Source: DASRFA01 sp035651755
GTDB taxonomy: Bacteria; Desulfobacterota; Binatia; UBA12015
DNA: 64,000 nucleotides
Assembly (NCBI GenBank): GCA_035651755.1
Contig: DASRFA010000057.1
Location: forward strand, 1 to 64,000
Direction of reading: 5' to 3'
Positions 26,142 to 34,964 of the stretch are shown piece by piece (within the stretch, counting starts at the first letter, position 1; the number at the start of each line of letters is the position of its first letter). The translations under genes were made by a program, and so were the position numbers. The notes beneath the pieces were generated by a model that saw only the letters and a list, made by a program, of their open reading frames with translations, had not been told where the DNA came from and ran no database searches.

Positions 26142-27457
26142 CCGGGATCGACTTCGCGTCCTGGCACCGGACGCTCGAGCACGCCGACCCGGTCCGCCGG
26201 AGCGGGCGCGTGACCGACGTGATCGGCCTCGTGATCGAGGGCAACGGCCCGGGCATCCCGATCGGCGGCGTGTGCGCGATCGAGCGCCGGAACGGCCGCG
26301 AATCGGTCGTCGCCGAGGTCGTCGGCTTCCGGAAGGACCGGGTGCTCCTCATGCCGCTCGGCGACGTCTCGGGGATCGAGCCCGGCAACCGGATCGTCGT
26401 ACGGCGTCTCCGGCCGGTCGTGCGGACGGGGCGCGGCCTCCTCGGGCGCGTGCTCGACGGGCTCGGGCAGCCGATCGACGGCGCCGGGCCGCTCGAGGTC
26501 GAGCGTCAAGTCGCGCTGCAGGGCCGCGCCATCAACCCGCTCGAGCGCGAGCCGATCCGCGCGCCGCTCGAGCTCGGCATCCGCGCGATCGACGCGCTCC
26601 TCACCTGCGGGCGCGGCCAGCGCGTCGGCATCTTCGCGGGATCCGGTGTCGGCAAGAGCTCGCTCCTCGGCATGATCGCGCGCTCGACGCGCGCGCAGGC
26701 CAACGTCGTCGCCCTGATCGGCGAGCGCGGGCGCGAGGTGCGCGAGTTTCTCGAGCGCGACCTGGGAGAGGAGGGGCGAGCGCGCTCCGTCGTCGTGGCG
26801 GTGACGTCGGACGAGCCGCCGCTCGTCCGGGTGCGCGGCGCGCTCCTCGCGATGGCGATCGCGGAGTCGTTCCGCGACGAAGGCCTCGACGTGCTCGTCA
26901 TGATGGACTCGCTCACGCGCCTCGCGATGGCGCAGCGCGAGGTCGGGCTGTCGATCGGCGAGCCGCCGTCGGCGCGCGGCTACACGCCGTCGGTGTTCGC
27001 GCTTCTGCCGCGGGTGCTCGAGCGCGCGGGCGCGACCCGTGCCGGCAGCATCACCGGCCTCTATACCGTGCTGGTCGAGGGCGACGACCTGAACGAGCCG
27101 GTCGCCGACACGGCGCGCGGTCTCCTCGACGGTCACGTCGTGCTGTCGCGCGCGCTCGCCGAGGAAGGGCACTTCCCGGCGATCGACGTGCTGAAGAGCG
27201 TCTCGCGCCTCATGCCCGACGTCGCGCCGGCGGAGCAGGTGGCGGACGCGGCGCGCGTCCGCGGCTGGCTCGCCGCGTACCGCGACGCGGAGGACCTGAT
27301 CCACATCGGCGCCTACGCCGCGGGCTCGAGCCCGCGCATCGACCAGGCGATCGCGCGCCGCGCGGCGATCCAGTCGTTCCTGCGGCAAGGGCTCGCCGAG
27401 CGCGCGACGATGGCGGAGGGCACGGCGCGGCTCGCCGCGCTCGCACGGGAGGGATGA
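26138..27457 (+). CDS. fliI: Flagellar export ATPase FliI
   Basis: 439 residues from a GTG overlapping the fliH stop. Walker A is IFAGSGVGKSSLLGMIAR, the family motif is LIGERGREVREFLERDLG, Walker B is VLVMMDSLTRLAMAQREV, and GEPPSARGYTPSVFALLPR follows. This is the standard F1-beta-like type III secretion ATPase. It energises unfolding and delivery of rod, hook and filament substrates. Confidence 0.97.
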   Translation: MTGIDFASWHRTLEHADPVRRSGRVTDVIGLVIEGNGPGIPIGGVCAIERRNGRESVVAEVVGFRKDRVLLMPLGDVSGIEPGNRIVVRRLRPVVRTGRGLLGRVLDGLGQPIDGAGPLEVERQVALQGRAINPLEREPIRAPLELGIRAIDALLTCGRGQRVGIFAGSGVGKSSLLGMIARSTRAQANVVALIGERGREVREFLERDLGEEGRARSVVVAVTSDEPPLVRVRGALLAMAIAESFRDEGLDVLVMMDSLTRLAMAQREVGLSIGEPPSARGYTPSVFALLPRVLERAGATRAGSITGLYTVLVEGDDLNEPVADTARGLLDGHVVLSRALAEEGHFPAIDVLKSVSRLMPDVAPAEQVADAARVRGWLAAYRDAEDLIHIGAYAAGSSPRIDQAIARRAAIQSFLRQGLAERATMAEGTARLAALAREG

Positions 27458-27458
27458 G

Positions 27459-27938
27459 ATGGCGGTCGCGTTCCGGCTCGGTCGGGTGCTGCGGCTCCGC
27501 GAGACGCTCCGGCGAACGCGCCAGGACGACGTCGCGCGGCTCGTCGTGCGACGCGCCGGCGTCGAGGGCGAGCGGCGCCGCGTCGTGAGCGAGCGCGCGC
27601 GCGTGCTCGAGGGCGAGGCCGAGGCGGCGGCGCACATGGTGCTCGACCCGGCGTTCTTGAGCCTGTCGCGTCAGTTCGAGGCCGCGCTCGCGGCGACGGA
27701 GAGCCACCTCGCGGAGGCCGCGGCCGAGCTCGATCGCCTGGTCGCGCGCGGGCGCGAGGAGCTGATCGGCGAGCGCCGCGAGGAGCGAAAGCTCTTGACG
27801 TTGGCGGAGCGGCATCGCGCGCGCCTCGAGCTCGAGGAGCGCTGGCGGGCGGATCGCGAGCTCGACGAGCTGGCGCTCGCGCGCCATCGCCGGGAGAGCG
27901 CGCAGGAGGGGAAACGTGGCCCGGACGGATCGATCTGA
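27459..27938 (+). CDS. fliJ: Flagellar export stalk protein FliJ
   Basis: 159 residues, one long antiparallel coiled coil beginning FRLGRVLRLRETLRRTRQDD. It occupies the usual place after fliI, with the start one base after the fliI stop. FliJ links the ATPase ring to FlhA. The 3' end overlaps the next gene by 23 bp. Confidence 0.88.
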   Translation: MAVAFRLGRVLRLRETLRRTRQDDVARLVVRRAGVEGERRRVVSERARVLEGEAEAAAHMVLDPAFLSLSRQFEAALAATESHLAEAAAELDRLVARGREELIGERREERKLLTLAERHRARLELEERWRADRELDELALARHRRESAQEGKRGPDGSI

Positions 27939-28614
27939 AGAGACGGGGCGCGACGCGCGCCGCGAGCGCCGGAGAAGCGCCGCGGTCGGCGCCGGGTTTC
28001 GCTGGGCGGTCGCGATCGCGATCGCGGCCGAGGGCGCGGTCGTCGCCTGGGGCGTCCGGAACGCGCGTGCCGCGAACGAGCGGGCGACCACGGCCCAGCC
28101 CGCGCCGCACGCGGCGGGCGCGCCGAAAACCGCCGGCGCGGCGCCCGTGGGCGGTGCGAGCGGCAACGGACCGGTCGCGACCACCGCGGTGGCGAGCGTC
28201 GCGGTGGATGCGCGCGAGCGACCGGCCGCGAGCGACGTCCGATCGCTCCTGAGCTCGATCACGCGGCGCCAGGCCGAGCTCGCGGAGCGCGAGAAGGAGC
28301 TCGTCGCGCGCGAGGAGCGCCTGCAGGGCTACGAGCGCGACGTCACGCAGAAGCTCCAGCAGCTCGAGGACATCGAGAAGCGGCTCAAGGCGGGCGCCGC
28401 CGCGGGCCCCAACGACAAGGTCGCCGTGTCGCTCGCCAAGGTGTACGCCGCGATGCGGCCCGCCGAGGCGGCGCCGATCCTGGAGCAGATGGACGACGCG
28501 ACCGTTCTCCGCATCCTGGGCGAGATGAAGGAGAAGCAGATCGGCCAGATCCTGCCGCTGATGGGGCGCGATCGGGCGATCGTCCTCACGCGCTCGCTCG
28601 TGAGCCGCCACTAG
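27916..28614 (+). CDS. MotE/MgtE_N-domain flagellar protein
   Basis: 232 residues. A basic N-terminus precedes a transmembrane helix (~28-47, FRWAVAIAIAAEGAVVAWG), an Ala-rich linker, a coiled coil (~105-155), and a C-terminal MgtE_N-like domain (AKVYAAMRPAEAAPILEQMD then ATVLRILGEMKEKQIGQILP). Proteins of this layout next to fliJ are MotE-like chaperones or stabilisers of motor stators. The GTG start has GGAGGGG upstream. It is the last gene of the unit that starts at flgB. Confidence 0.75.
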   Translation: MARTDRSEETGRDARRERRRSAAVGAGFRWAVAIAIAAEGAVVAWGVRNARAANERATTAQPAPHAAGAPKTAGAAPVGGASGNGPVATTAVASVAVDARERPAASDVRSLLSSITRRQAELAEREKELVAREERLQGYERDVTQKLQQLEDIEKRLKAGAAAGPNDKVAVSLAKVYAAMRPAEAAPILEQMDDATVLRILGEMKEKQIGQILPLMGRDRAIVLTRSLVSRH

Positions 28615-28623
28615 GAGCGGACC

Positions 28624-28656
28624 GGCAGGATCTGCCGCGCGTGCGGCGATCCTGCC
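28624..28656 (+). promoter_or_regulatory. Large inverted repeat: putative UAS for fliK and hairpin after motE-like gene
   Basis: GGCAGGATCTGCCGC and GCGGCGATCCTGCC form a 14-bp stem with one bulge and a GCGT loop. Each half looks like the shared enhancer half-site. It lies 10 bp past a stop codon and ~65 bp before a sigma-54 promoter, so it can serve as enhancer DNA and as an RNA hairpin. No T-tract follows. Confidence 0.6.
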
Positions 28657-28719
28657 GCGGCTGCGCTCCGGCGCGGGGCGCGCGCGCACGCCGGCCGCGC
28701 TCCCGCGGTCGCGCTCTCG

Positions 28720-28735
28720 TGGCACCGGCGTTGCT
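28720..28735 (+). promoter_or_regulatory. Sigma-54 promoter of fliK-flgD-flgE
   Basis: TGGCACCGGCGTTGCT: near-perfect consensus with GG-N10-GC. The predicted start near 28746 leaves a leader of only about 7 nt before fliK. Confidence 0.85.
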
Positions 28736-28752
28736 CCTCCAGGCCGACGCCG

Positions 28753-30621
28753 ATGCGAGTGGAAGCCGAGCCGGTCGGCCTGCGCGCGCGCGCCAGCGCG
28801 GCGCCGCAGGTCGACGATGTGGCGGCCGCGGGAGACCGCGGCCCGTCGTTCGAGCGCGTTCTCGCGGGCGCGGGCATCGCGCGTCCGCCGGAGCGGGAGC
28901 GGTTCGCCGCTTCCGCGCGCGCGCCGCGCGCGGCGCGCGGAATCCGGGCCGACGCCCGCGCAGCGGGCGATCGCGCGCGCGCGAGCCGCGACGTCGCCAC
29001 CCGGCCGGAGGGTGGCGCGATGCGGCGCGGGCGCGACGCCGCCGGTACGGTCGAACGGCGCGCGGACGCGCCAGCCGGCCGAGGTCGCGGTGCGCTTCCG
29101 CGGCGCGCGCGAGCGGATGGTTCGCCCGAGGCCCCGAGCGCGGCCGCGCCGCGCTCCGAAACCGCGCCCGCGGACGCTGGAAGGGAGAGCGGGCAGCGCG
29201 CGGATCGCGACGCCGCCGGCGCTCCGCAGCCGTCGCAAGCGGCCGAGCGCGCGGAGACGCGCGCGTCGGAGGAGCCGATTGCCGCCCATGTGGCCGGCGG
29301 TCCCGAAGCCGGCGAGGCAACGGCTGCCGGTGCGACCGCCGTGGACGGGATCTCGCAGGGATCGCCGCCGGCGCATGAAGGCGTGCGAGCGACGATCGCT
29401 CGCCTGGCCGCGACGTCCGGAGAGGCGCCGATCGCGGATGCGGTCGTCACGAGCGCGTCCATTTCACCGTCGATCGCCGCCCCGGTCGAGCCTGCGCGCC
29501 CAGCGCCGGCGAGCGCTGCGCCGGGCATGCAGGCCGACGATACAGCGGGTACGCGGCAGGAGAGCGCGGACGCGACGCTGGCGCCGCGCGTGCGAGCGCC
29601 GGAGGGCATGCCGCCACCGGCGCGGACGGCGAACGGCACGCCGGCCGCAGGGGCTCGCGGAAGATCGGATGTGGTCGGCGCGGCGACGTCGTCGCCGGCG
29701 CCGGCAGCAGCGCGGCAGGCCGCCGGAGCCACGGACGTCCCGGCGGCTGTGCCGGACGCGGGCGCGCGCGCGGGCGGCGAGGGGACGCCGGTCGCGCGCG
29801 CCGCGGACCCGTCGTCGATTGCCGACGACGCTGCGACGCCCGACGCTGCGAGCACGCACGGCGCTTCCGCGCGGCAGCTCGTGCCGCACGTCGTCGCGGA
29901 AGCGGACGCGGCCGTCGATCCGACCGTCGGCCCGGACCCGAACGCCGCCGGCCGCGCGAGCGCTGATCCGGCGAGCGCCGCCGCAGGCGATGCCACGCGC
30001 GCGCTCGCGACTGCTCTCGCGCGCGCCGATCGCGGCACCGAAGCGGCTTCCGGAAGCACGACGGCGCCGCGACCGGGCGGACCGGCCGGCGCCGGGGGCG
30101 CCGCGCCGGCGGCGAACGCGGCCGCGCCGCCCGCGGCGAGCGCCGTGGCGACGGCGAGCGCGCCGGACGCGCGCCCGCTCGCGCCTCCCCTCGAGCCGCG
30201 CGTCCTCCCGCCCTGGGTCGAGCGCGTGCTCGACGCCGTCAAGCTCGGCCAGCGCCGCGACGGCGCGGAGATGCGCGTCAGCCTCGAGCCGCAGGGCCTC
30301 GGCGCGATCGAGATTCACCTCCGCGTTCAGGGCGACGGCGTGCGCGCCGTGCTGCTCGCGGAGCACGAGGGCACGCGAGCGCTTCTCGCGCACCAGCAGC
30401 GTGCGCTGAGCGACGCGCTCGAGCGGAGCGACCTCCGGCTCGCGAGCTTCTCGGTCGACGTCGGAACCGGCGACGACTCCGAGCCGGCGGCGCCGGAGGA
30501 GGACGACGATCTCATCGTCGCGCCGGCCGTTCGCCGGCGCGCGCTCGCCGGCGAACCCGCAGCCGCACCGTCGGCCGGCGCCGATCCGCATCCCGGCGGA
30601 CGGCTCAGCGTGAGGGTTTGA
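28753..30621 (+). CDS. fliK: Flagellar hook-length control protein FliK
   Basis: 622 residues. Residues ~30-460 are Ala/Pro/Arg-rich, low-complexity and presumably unfolded, as expected for the molecular ruler. The conserved C-terminal switch domain is at ~480-590: ERVLDAVKLGQRRDGAEMRV, SLEPQGLGAIEIHLRVQG and HQQRALSDALERSDLRLASF. It measures hook length and switches export specificity with FlhB. Followed 4 bp later by flgD. No Shine-Dalgarno lies between the predicted transcription start and the ATG. Confidence 0.93.
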   Translation: MRVEAEPVGLRARASAAPQVDDVAAAGDRGPSFERVLAGAGIARPPERERFAASARAPRAARGIRADARAAGDRARASRDVATRPEGGAMRRGRDAAGTVERRADAPAGRGRGALPRRARADGSPEAPSAAAPRSETAPADAGRESGQRADRDAAGAPQPSQAAERAETRASEEPIAAHVAGGPEAGEATAAGATAVDGISQGSPPAHEGVRATIARLAATSGEAPIADAVVTSASISPSIAAPVEPARPAPASAAPGMQADDTAGTRQESADATLAPRVRAPEGMPPPARTANGTPAAGARGRSDVVGAATSSPAPAAARQAAGATDVPAAVPDAGARAGGEGTPVARAADPSSIADDAATPDAASTHGASARQLVPHVVAEADAAVDPTVGPDPNAAGRASADPASAAAGDATRALATALARADRGTEAASGSTTAPRPGGPAGAGGAAPAANAAAPPAASAVATASAPDARPLAPPLEPRVLPPWVERVLDAVKLGQRRDGAEMRVSLEPQGLGAIEIHLRVQGDGVRAVLLAEHEGTRALLAHQQRALSDALERSDLRLASFSVDVGTGDDSEPAAPEEDDDLIVAPAVRRRALAGEPAAAPSAGADPHPGGRLSVRV

Positions 30622-30625
30622 CGCG

Positions 30626-31309
30626 ATGATCCCACCGGTGCTCGCCGCGACCGCGGCCTCGACCGCAATCGGAGCGCTCTCGTCGATCGCCCAGTCCGTC
30701 ACGGGCAAGAAGAACGACCAGCTCGACCGGAACGACTTCCTGACGCTGCTCGTCGCGCAGCTCCAGGCGCAGGACCCGCTGAACCCGATGGACAGCGCGA
30801 ACTTCACGGCCCAGCTCGCGCAGTTCTCGAGCCTCGAGAAGCTGGTGTCGATCGACGACCGCCTCGGGCAGCTCACCGAAGGCAAGGCGACGACCGACCC
30901 GGTCGCGTTCCTCGGCCGCGACGTCGCGATGGCCGGCGGCGCGCTGTCGGTGACGGGCGGAAAGGCCGACCGCGTCGGCTACGCGCTCGATCGAGCGGGA
31001 ACCGTGACGCTCGAGATCCTCGACGGGTCGGGCCAGTCGGTCGGCAGCATCGATCTCGGCGAGCAGGCGGCGGGAGAGCACACCGTCGACCTCGCCTCGC
31101 TGGCGAATGCGCCGCAGCTCGCGGACGGACAGTACACCGTGCACGTGAGCGTCCGCTCGGGAGCGGGCGACGCGCACGACGTCGAGGCCGACGTGTTCGG
31201 GCGCGTGACCGGGGTCGACCTGAGCTCGGATCCGCCGGTCTTGCTGGTCGGTACGCGCCGGGTCGCCCTCACCGACATCCGACAGGTGCTGGCACCCGAA
31301 ACGGCATGA
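30626..31309 (+). CDS. flgD: Hook-capping protein FlgD
   Basis: 227 residues. The N-terminal FlgD signature is LDRNDFLTLLVAQLQAQDPL then NPMDSANFTAQLAQFSSLEK. The C-terminal FlgD Ig-like region has VTLEILDGSGQSVGSIDLG. It caps the growing hook and is replaced by FlgK. Lies between fliK and flgE. Confidence 0.96.
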   Translation: MIPPVLAATAASTAIGALSSIAQSVTGKKNDQLDRNDFLTLLVAQLQAQDPLNPMDSANFTAQLAQFSSLEKLVSIDDRLGQLTEGKATTDPVAFLGRDVAMAGGALSVTGGKADRVGYALDRAGTVTLEILDGSGQSVGSIDLGEQAAGEHTVDLASLANAPQLADGQYTVHVSVRSGAGDAHDVEADVFGRVTGVDLSSDPPVLLVGTRRVALTDIRQVLAPETA

Positions 31310-31344
31310 GCGGTCGCCCGGGCGACCGGAGAGGAAGGGAAACG

Positions 31345-32622
31345 ATGGCGATTCTGGGATCGCTCTCCATCGCGCGCAGCGGCCTCGTCGCGACCGGCGA
31401 GGCGCTCGGCGTGACGAGCAACAACATCGCGAACGTGAACACGACCGCGTTCAAGGGCGGCCGGTCGGAGTTCGCGGACCTGGTCGCGGCGCACGGCTCT
31501 CGCGGCTCGGAGGGCATCGGCACGCGCCTCGCGGACGTCAGCACGTCGTTCGCGCAGGGCGGCATCGAAAGCACCGGGCGCGCGACCGATCTCGCGATCC
31601 AGGGCGACGGCTTCTTCGTCGTGCGGAACGGCGAGGATTTCCTCTACACGCGCGCCGGCAACTTCCACCTCGACGCCTCGCAGACGCTCGTCACGGGGCG
31701 CGGCGACGCCGTGCAGGGCTTCGAGCTCGACGCGAGCGGCCAGCCGATCGGCGCGCCGGTCGACATCGACTTCGGCGGCGCGACGAGCCAGCCGCAGCCG
31801 ACCGCCAACGTTCAGCTCGCGAGCAACCTCGACGCGTCCGCCCCGCTGATCGACGGCGGCTTCGACGGCACGACCTTCGACACGGCGTACGCGACATCGA
31901 ACTTCTCGGTGCCGGCGCGCGTGTACGACTCGCTCGGCGTCGGCCACACGGTGACCTTCTTCTTCACGCGCACCGACGCGAACGCCTGGGACGTGAACGT
32001 CGCGGTCGACGCGGGCGAGGCCGGCGGCACGGCCGGCGAGATCCAGAGCATCGGCACGGCTTCGCTGACGTTCAACCCCGACGGCTCGCTCGCCGGCCCC
32101 GACCCGACGGACCTCACGGTGACCTTCAACGGGGCGGACGAGCAGACGATCACCGTCGACTTCGGAACGCCCAATACCGACGCGACCCCCGGTGCCGGGC
32201 TCGACGGCCTGACGCAGTTCGGGAGCCCGTCGAACGCGTCCGCGACGGCGGACGGCTTCGCCGCCGGCCAGCTCGCGACGATCGCGGTCGACGGCGACGG
32301 GGTCGTGACGGGCGTGTTCGACAACGGCCAGACGCGGCAGCTCTATCGCGTCGCGCTGGCCGACTTCCCGTCCACGCAGGGCCTCGTGCAGCTCGGCGAC
32401 GGGCTCTTCCAGGCGACCAGCGAGTCCGGCAGCGCGGCCATCTCGACCGCCGGCGCGGGCGGCCCGGGACGCATCGTCGGCGAGTCGATCGAGCGCTCGA
32501 ACGTCGACCTGGCGCAGGAGTTCGTGGACCTGATCTCGCTCCAGCGGAGCTTCCAGGCGAACGCGCGCGTCATCACGACCGGAGACGCCGTCCTGAACGA
32601 GCTGATCAACATCGTCCGGTAA
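31345..32622 (+). CDS. flgE: Flagellar hook protein FlgE
   Basis: 425 residues. The N-terminus MAILGSLSIARSGLVATGEA and NNIANVNTTAFKGGRSEFAD, the hook core GDGFFVVRNGEDFLYTRAGN, and the C-terminal SNVDLAQEFVDLISLQRSFQ ANAR type helix are all typical. GGAAGGGAAACG precedes ATG 31345, which is preferred over an ATG 39 bases upstream. It forms the universal joint. Confidence 0.96.
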   Translation: MAILGSLSIARSGLVATGEALGVTSNNIANVNTTAFKGGRSEFADLVAAHGSRGSEGIGTRLADVSTSFAQGGIESTGRATDLAIQGDGFFVVRNGEDFLYTRAGNFHLDASQTLVTGRGDAVQGFELDASGQPIGAPVDIDFGGATSQPQPTANVQLASNLDASAPLIDGGFDGTTFDTAYATSNFSVPARVYDSLGVGHTVTFFFTRTDANAWDVNVAVDAGEAGGTAGEIQSIGTASLTFNPDGSLAGPDPTDLTVTFNGADEQTITVDFGTPNTDATPGAGLDGLTQFGSPSNASATADGFAAGQLATIAVDGDGVVTGVFDNGQTRQLYRVALADFPSTQGLVQLGDGLFQATSESGSAAISTAGAGGPGRIVGESIERSNVDLAQEFVDLISLQRSFQANARVITTGDAVLNELINIVR

Positions 32623-32654
32623 CGCCCTCGCGGCGCCGGCCGTGGCGGCGGCAA

Positions 32655-32680
32655 CGGACGGAATTCTGACCGCACCGGGT
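32655..32680 (+). promoter_or_regulatory. Putative UAS for the fliL operon
   Basis: CGGACGGAATTCTGACCGCA then CCGGGT resembles the flgF-upstream element (GGCGGAAATTCTTGCCGACC). It lies about 95 bp upstream of the sigma-54 promoter. Confidence 0.4.
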
Positions 32681-32774
32681 CGGACGCCATGAAAGCGGAC
32701 GCGGCCCACCGCCGGCGCTCCGCCAAACGAGCCATCCGCAGAGCAGTTCTTGCTCTTGTCGGCAGCTTTCGCCG

Positions 32775-32790
32775 AGGCACGGCGATTGCG
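32775..32790 (+). promoter_or_regulatory. Sigma-54 promoter of fliLMNOPQR-flhBAFG-fliA
   Basis: AGGCACGGCGATTGCG: GG-N10-GC with GGCACG and TTGC. The leader is about 45 nt to fliL. It heads a tightly packed series of export-gate genes. Confidence 0.7.
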
Positions 32791-32846
32791 ATGCGATTCT
32801 TTCGGCCGCGTCGCGTCCGTGTCCGGCCGGGCTCGAAGGGGGGTGA

Positions 32847-33371
32847 ATGGCGACCACCGCCGAGGCGGGGAAAGCGGTCGAAGGGAACAACGCCGAAGGC
32901 AAGAAGAAGAGCTCGTTGACGCTCGTCGCCGTGCTGCTGCTGGTGCTGGTGGCCGGCGGCGCCGGCGCCGCGTGGTTCTTCGGTGTCTTGCCGATCCCGC
33001 GCGCGGGCGCGGGCGCCGGCGAGGCGGGTGCCGAGGCGCACGGCGAGGGCGCCGACCAGCACGGCCAGCCGGGAGCGATCCGCCCGCTCGATCCGTTTCT
33101 CGCGAACCTCGCCGACGAGGGCGGGGGTCGCTACCTGAAGACCACCATCCAGGTCGAGTTCGTCGCGGCCGAGGCGCCGCAGGCGTTCGACCTCCGGATG
33201 CCGCAGATCCGCGACGCGGTCCTGACGCTCCTCACGAGCCGCACCTTCGCCGACATCCGCACGCCCGCCGGCAAGGAGAGCCTGCGCGACGACGTCATCG
33301 ACCGCCTGAACCAGGTCCTCCAGTCGTCCGCGGTGAAGGCCGTCTACTTCACCGAGTTCGTCGTCCAGTAG
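32847..33371 (+). CDS. fliL: Flagellar stator-associated protein FliL
   Basis: 174 residues. A Lys-rich N-terminus precedes one transmembrane helix (~23-45, LTLVAVLLLVLVAGGAGAAWF), a Gly/Ala linker, and the periplasmic FliL domain (IRPLDPFLANLADEGGGRYL, LRDDVIDRLNQVLQSSAVKA, VYFTEFVVQ at the end). FliL surrounds and supports the stators. AAGGGGGG is upstream of the ATG. Confidence 0.93.
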   Translation: MATTAEAGKAVEGNNAEGKKKSSLTLVAVLLLVLVAGGAGAAWFFGVLPIPRAGAGAGEAGAEAHGEGADQHGQPGAIRPLDPFLANLADEGGGRYLKTTIQVEFVAAEAPQAFDLRMPQIRDAVLTLLTSRTFADIRTPAGKESLRDDVIDRLNQVLQSSAVKAVYFTEFVVQ

Positions 33372-33383
33372 CGGAGTCATGCG

Positions 33384-34355
33384 GTGAGCGATCGCCTCTC
33401 GCGCGACGAGGTCGACGCCCTCCTCAAGGGAATGGAGGAGGGCGAGGTCGCCGTCGCGGCCCCCGCCGCTCCGTCGGGCCGGGTCGTGCCGTACGAGCTC
33501 GTGCGCGAGCGCCGCCTGGCGGACGCCGACGCCGCGACGCTCGGCCTCGTGCACGATCGCCTCGCGAAGGAGCTCGCGAAGCGCCTGGAGACGATCGTCG
33601 GCGCCTCGCCGACCGTCGAGTGTGGAGAGCGCGCCGTGCTCCCGTTCGGGACCGTGCGGAACCGGATCCCGCGCGGCGCGTGCCTGTGCTGGTTCGTGCT
33701 GTCGACGGGGGAGGGGCGGGGGCTGCTCGTCCTCCCGGCCGAGCTCTCGTTCGAGCTCGTGGACCGCGTGTTCGGCGGCCCCGGACGCGTCCCGCCGAAC
33801 GCCGCCGACCGCACGTACTCGCCGATCGAGACCCACACGCTGCGCCGCTTCGCCGCGCGCGCCCTCGAGGCGCTGACCGCCGCGTGCGCGCCCGTCGCGA
33901 GCCTCGACCCGAGCCTCCTCCGCACCGGAGACACGGCCGCGCTCCTCGCGCTCGCCGACTCGGAGGAGCCCATGCTCGTGCTCGAGGCGACCTGCGATCT
34001 CGGCAGCGGCGCGAGCCCGATCCGGTTCGCGCTGCCGCGCGTCGCGATCGCGTCGCTCTGCGGCGCCGACGACGGCGCGCCGCCGGCGGCCGCCGGCGCG
34101 CCGGCGGACTGGGCGCGCGCCATGCGCGCCGCCGTCTACCGCGCCGAGGTTTCGATCAGCGCGGAGCTCGGCCGGCGCGACCTGCGCGCGCAGGAGGTCC
34201 TTCGCCTGCGGGTCGGCGACGTGATCGCGCTTCCGACTCGCGGCGACGATCCGCTGGTCGTGCGCGTCGAGGGCCGCGGGCTCCTGCGCGGGCTCGCCGG
34301 CGTGAGCCGCGGGCAGAACGCCATCCGCATCCTGGGATTCGAAGGAGGGGAGTGA
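33384..34355 (+). CDS. fliM: Flagellar motor switch protein FliM
   Basis: 323 residues from a GTG with GGAG upstream. The N-terminal CheY-P docking motif is LSRDEVDALLKG (family LSQDEIDALL). The CheC-like middle domain (~50-220) and C-terminal SpoA domain (VSISAELGRRDLRAQEVLRL, ending NAIRILGFE) follow. It forms the C ring with FliG and FliN. The N-terminal motif implies control by CheY even though no chemotaxis operon is in the window. Confidence 0.94.
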   Translation: MSDRLSRDEVDALLKGMEEGEVAVAAPAAPSGRVVPYELVRERRLADADAATLGLVHDRLAKELAKRLETIVGASPTVECGERAVLPFGTVRNRIPRGACLCWFVLSTGEGRGLLVLPAELSFELVDRVFGGPGRVPPNAADRTYSPIETHTLRRFAARALEALTAACAPVASLDPSLLRTGDTAALLALADSEEPMLVLEATCDLGSGASPIRFALPRVAIASLCGADDGAPPAAAGAPADWARAMRAAVYRAEVSISAELGRRDLRAQEVLRLRVGDVIALPTRGDDPLVVRVEGRGLLRGLAGVSRGQNAIRILGFEGGE

Positions 34356-34359
34356 GCCG

Positions 34360-34662
34360 ATGGTGGAACAGCAGCCGCAACCCGCGCCCGCCGGCGACGA
34401 GCGCACGAACCTGGACCTCCTGCTCGACGTCCCGCTGTCGGTGACCGTCGAGCTCGGGCACGCGCGCATCCCGGTGCGCCAGCTCCTCTCGCTCGCCGCC
34501 GGTTCGGTGGTGGAGCTCACGAAGCTCGCCGGCGAGCCGCTCGACGTGCTCATCAACGGGAAGCCGGTCGCGCGCGGCGAAGCGGTCATGGTGAACGACA
34601 AGTTCGGGATCCGGCTCACCGAGGTGGTGAGCCCCCACGAGCGGGTCGCGGGCCTCGGATGA
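34360..34662 (+). CDS. fliN: Flagellar motor switch protein FliN
   Basis: 100 residues, a single SpoA domain: LDLLLDVPLSVTVELGHARI, AAGSVVELTKLAGEPLDVLI and NDKFGIRLTEVV. Forms the base of the C ring and binds FliH. It overlaps fliO by 4 bp (ATGA). Confidence 0.96.
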   Translation: MVEQQPQPAPAGDERTNLDLLLDVPLSVTVELGHARIPVRQLLSLAAGSVVELTKLAGEPLDVLINGKPVARGEAVMVNDKFGIRLTEVVSPHERVAGLG

Positions 34663-34964
34663 TCGCGGACCCGACGAGCGACGGCGTGATCGCGGCGATC
34701 GCGGCGATCGGCCTCCTGCTCCTCGCCGCCCTCGCGGCCGTGCGCTGGCTGCGCGGGCGCGTCGCCGGGAAGGACGATGGCGGCATCCGCCTCGTCTCCG
34801 TGCGCTCGCTCGGCGGGAAGCGGCTGCTCGCGCTCGTCGAGGTCGAGGACGAGCGGTTCCTGCTCGGCATGACCGACGATCGCATCGCGTGCCTCGGGCG
34901 GCTCGCGCCCGCGCGCGAGCCGGCGCCGGCGCTCCGCTCGGTCGCGCGCGCGGAGGCGACGTGA
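34659..34964 (+). CDS. fliO: Flagellar export protein FliO
   Basis: 101 residues. One N-terminal transmembrane helix (IAAIGLLLLAALAAVRWL) precedes a small cytoplasmic domain with VRSLGGKRLLALVEVEDERF LLG, typical of FliO. It helps assemble the FliP ring. The family is poorly conserved; the position between fliN and fliP supports the call. Confidence 0.88.
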   Translation: MIADPTSDGVIAAIAAIGLLLLAALAAVRWLRGRVAGKDDGGIRLVSVRSLGGKRLLALVEVEDERFLLGMTDDRIACLGRLAPAREPAPALRSVARAEAT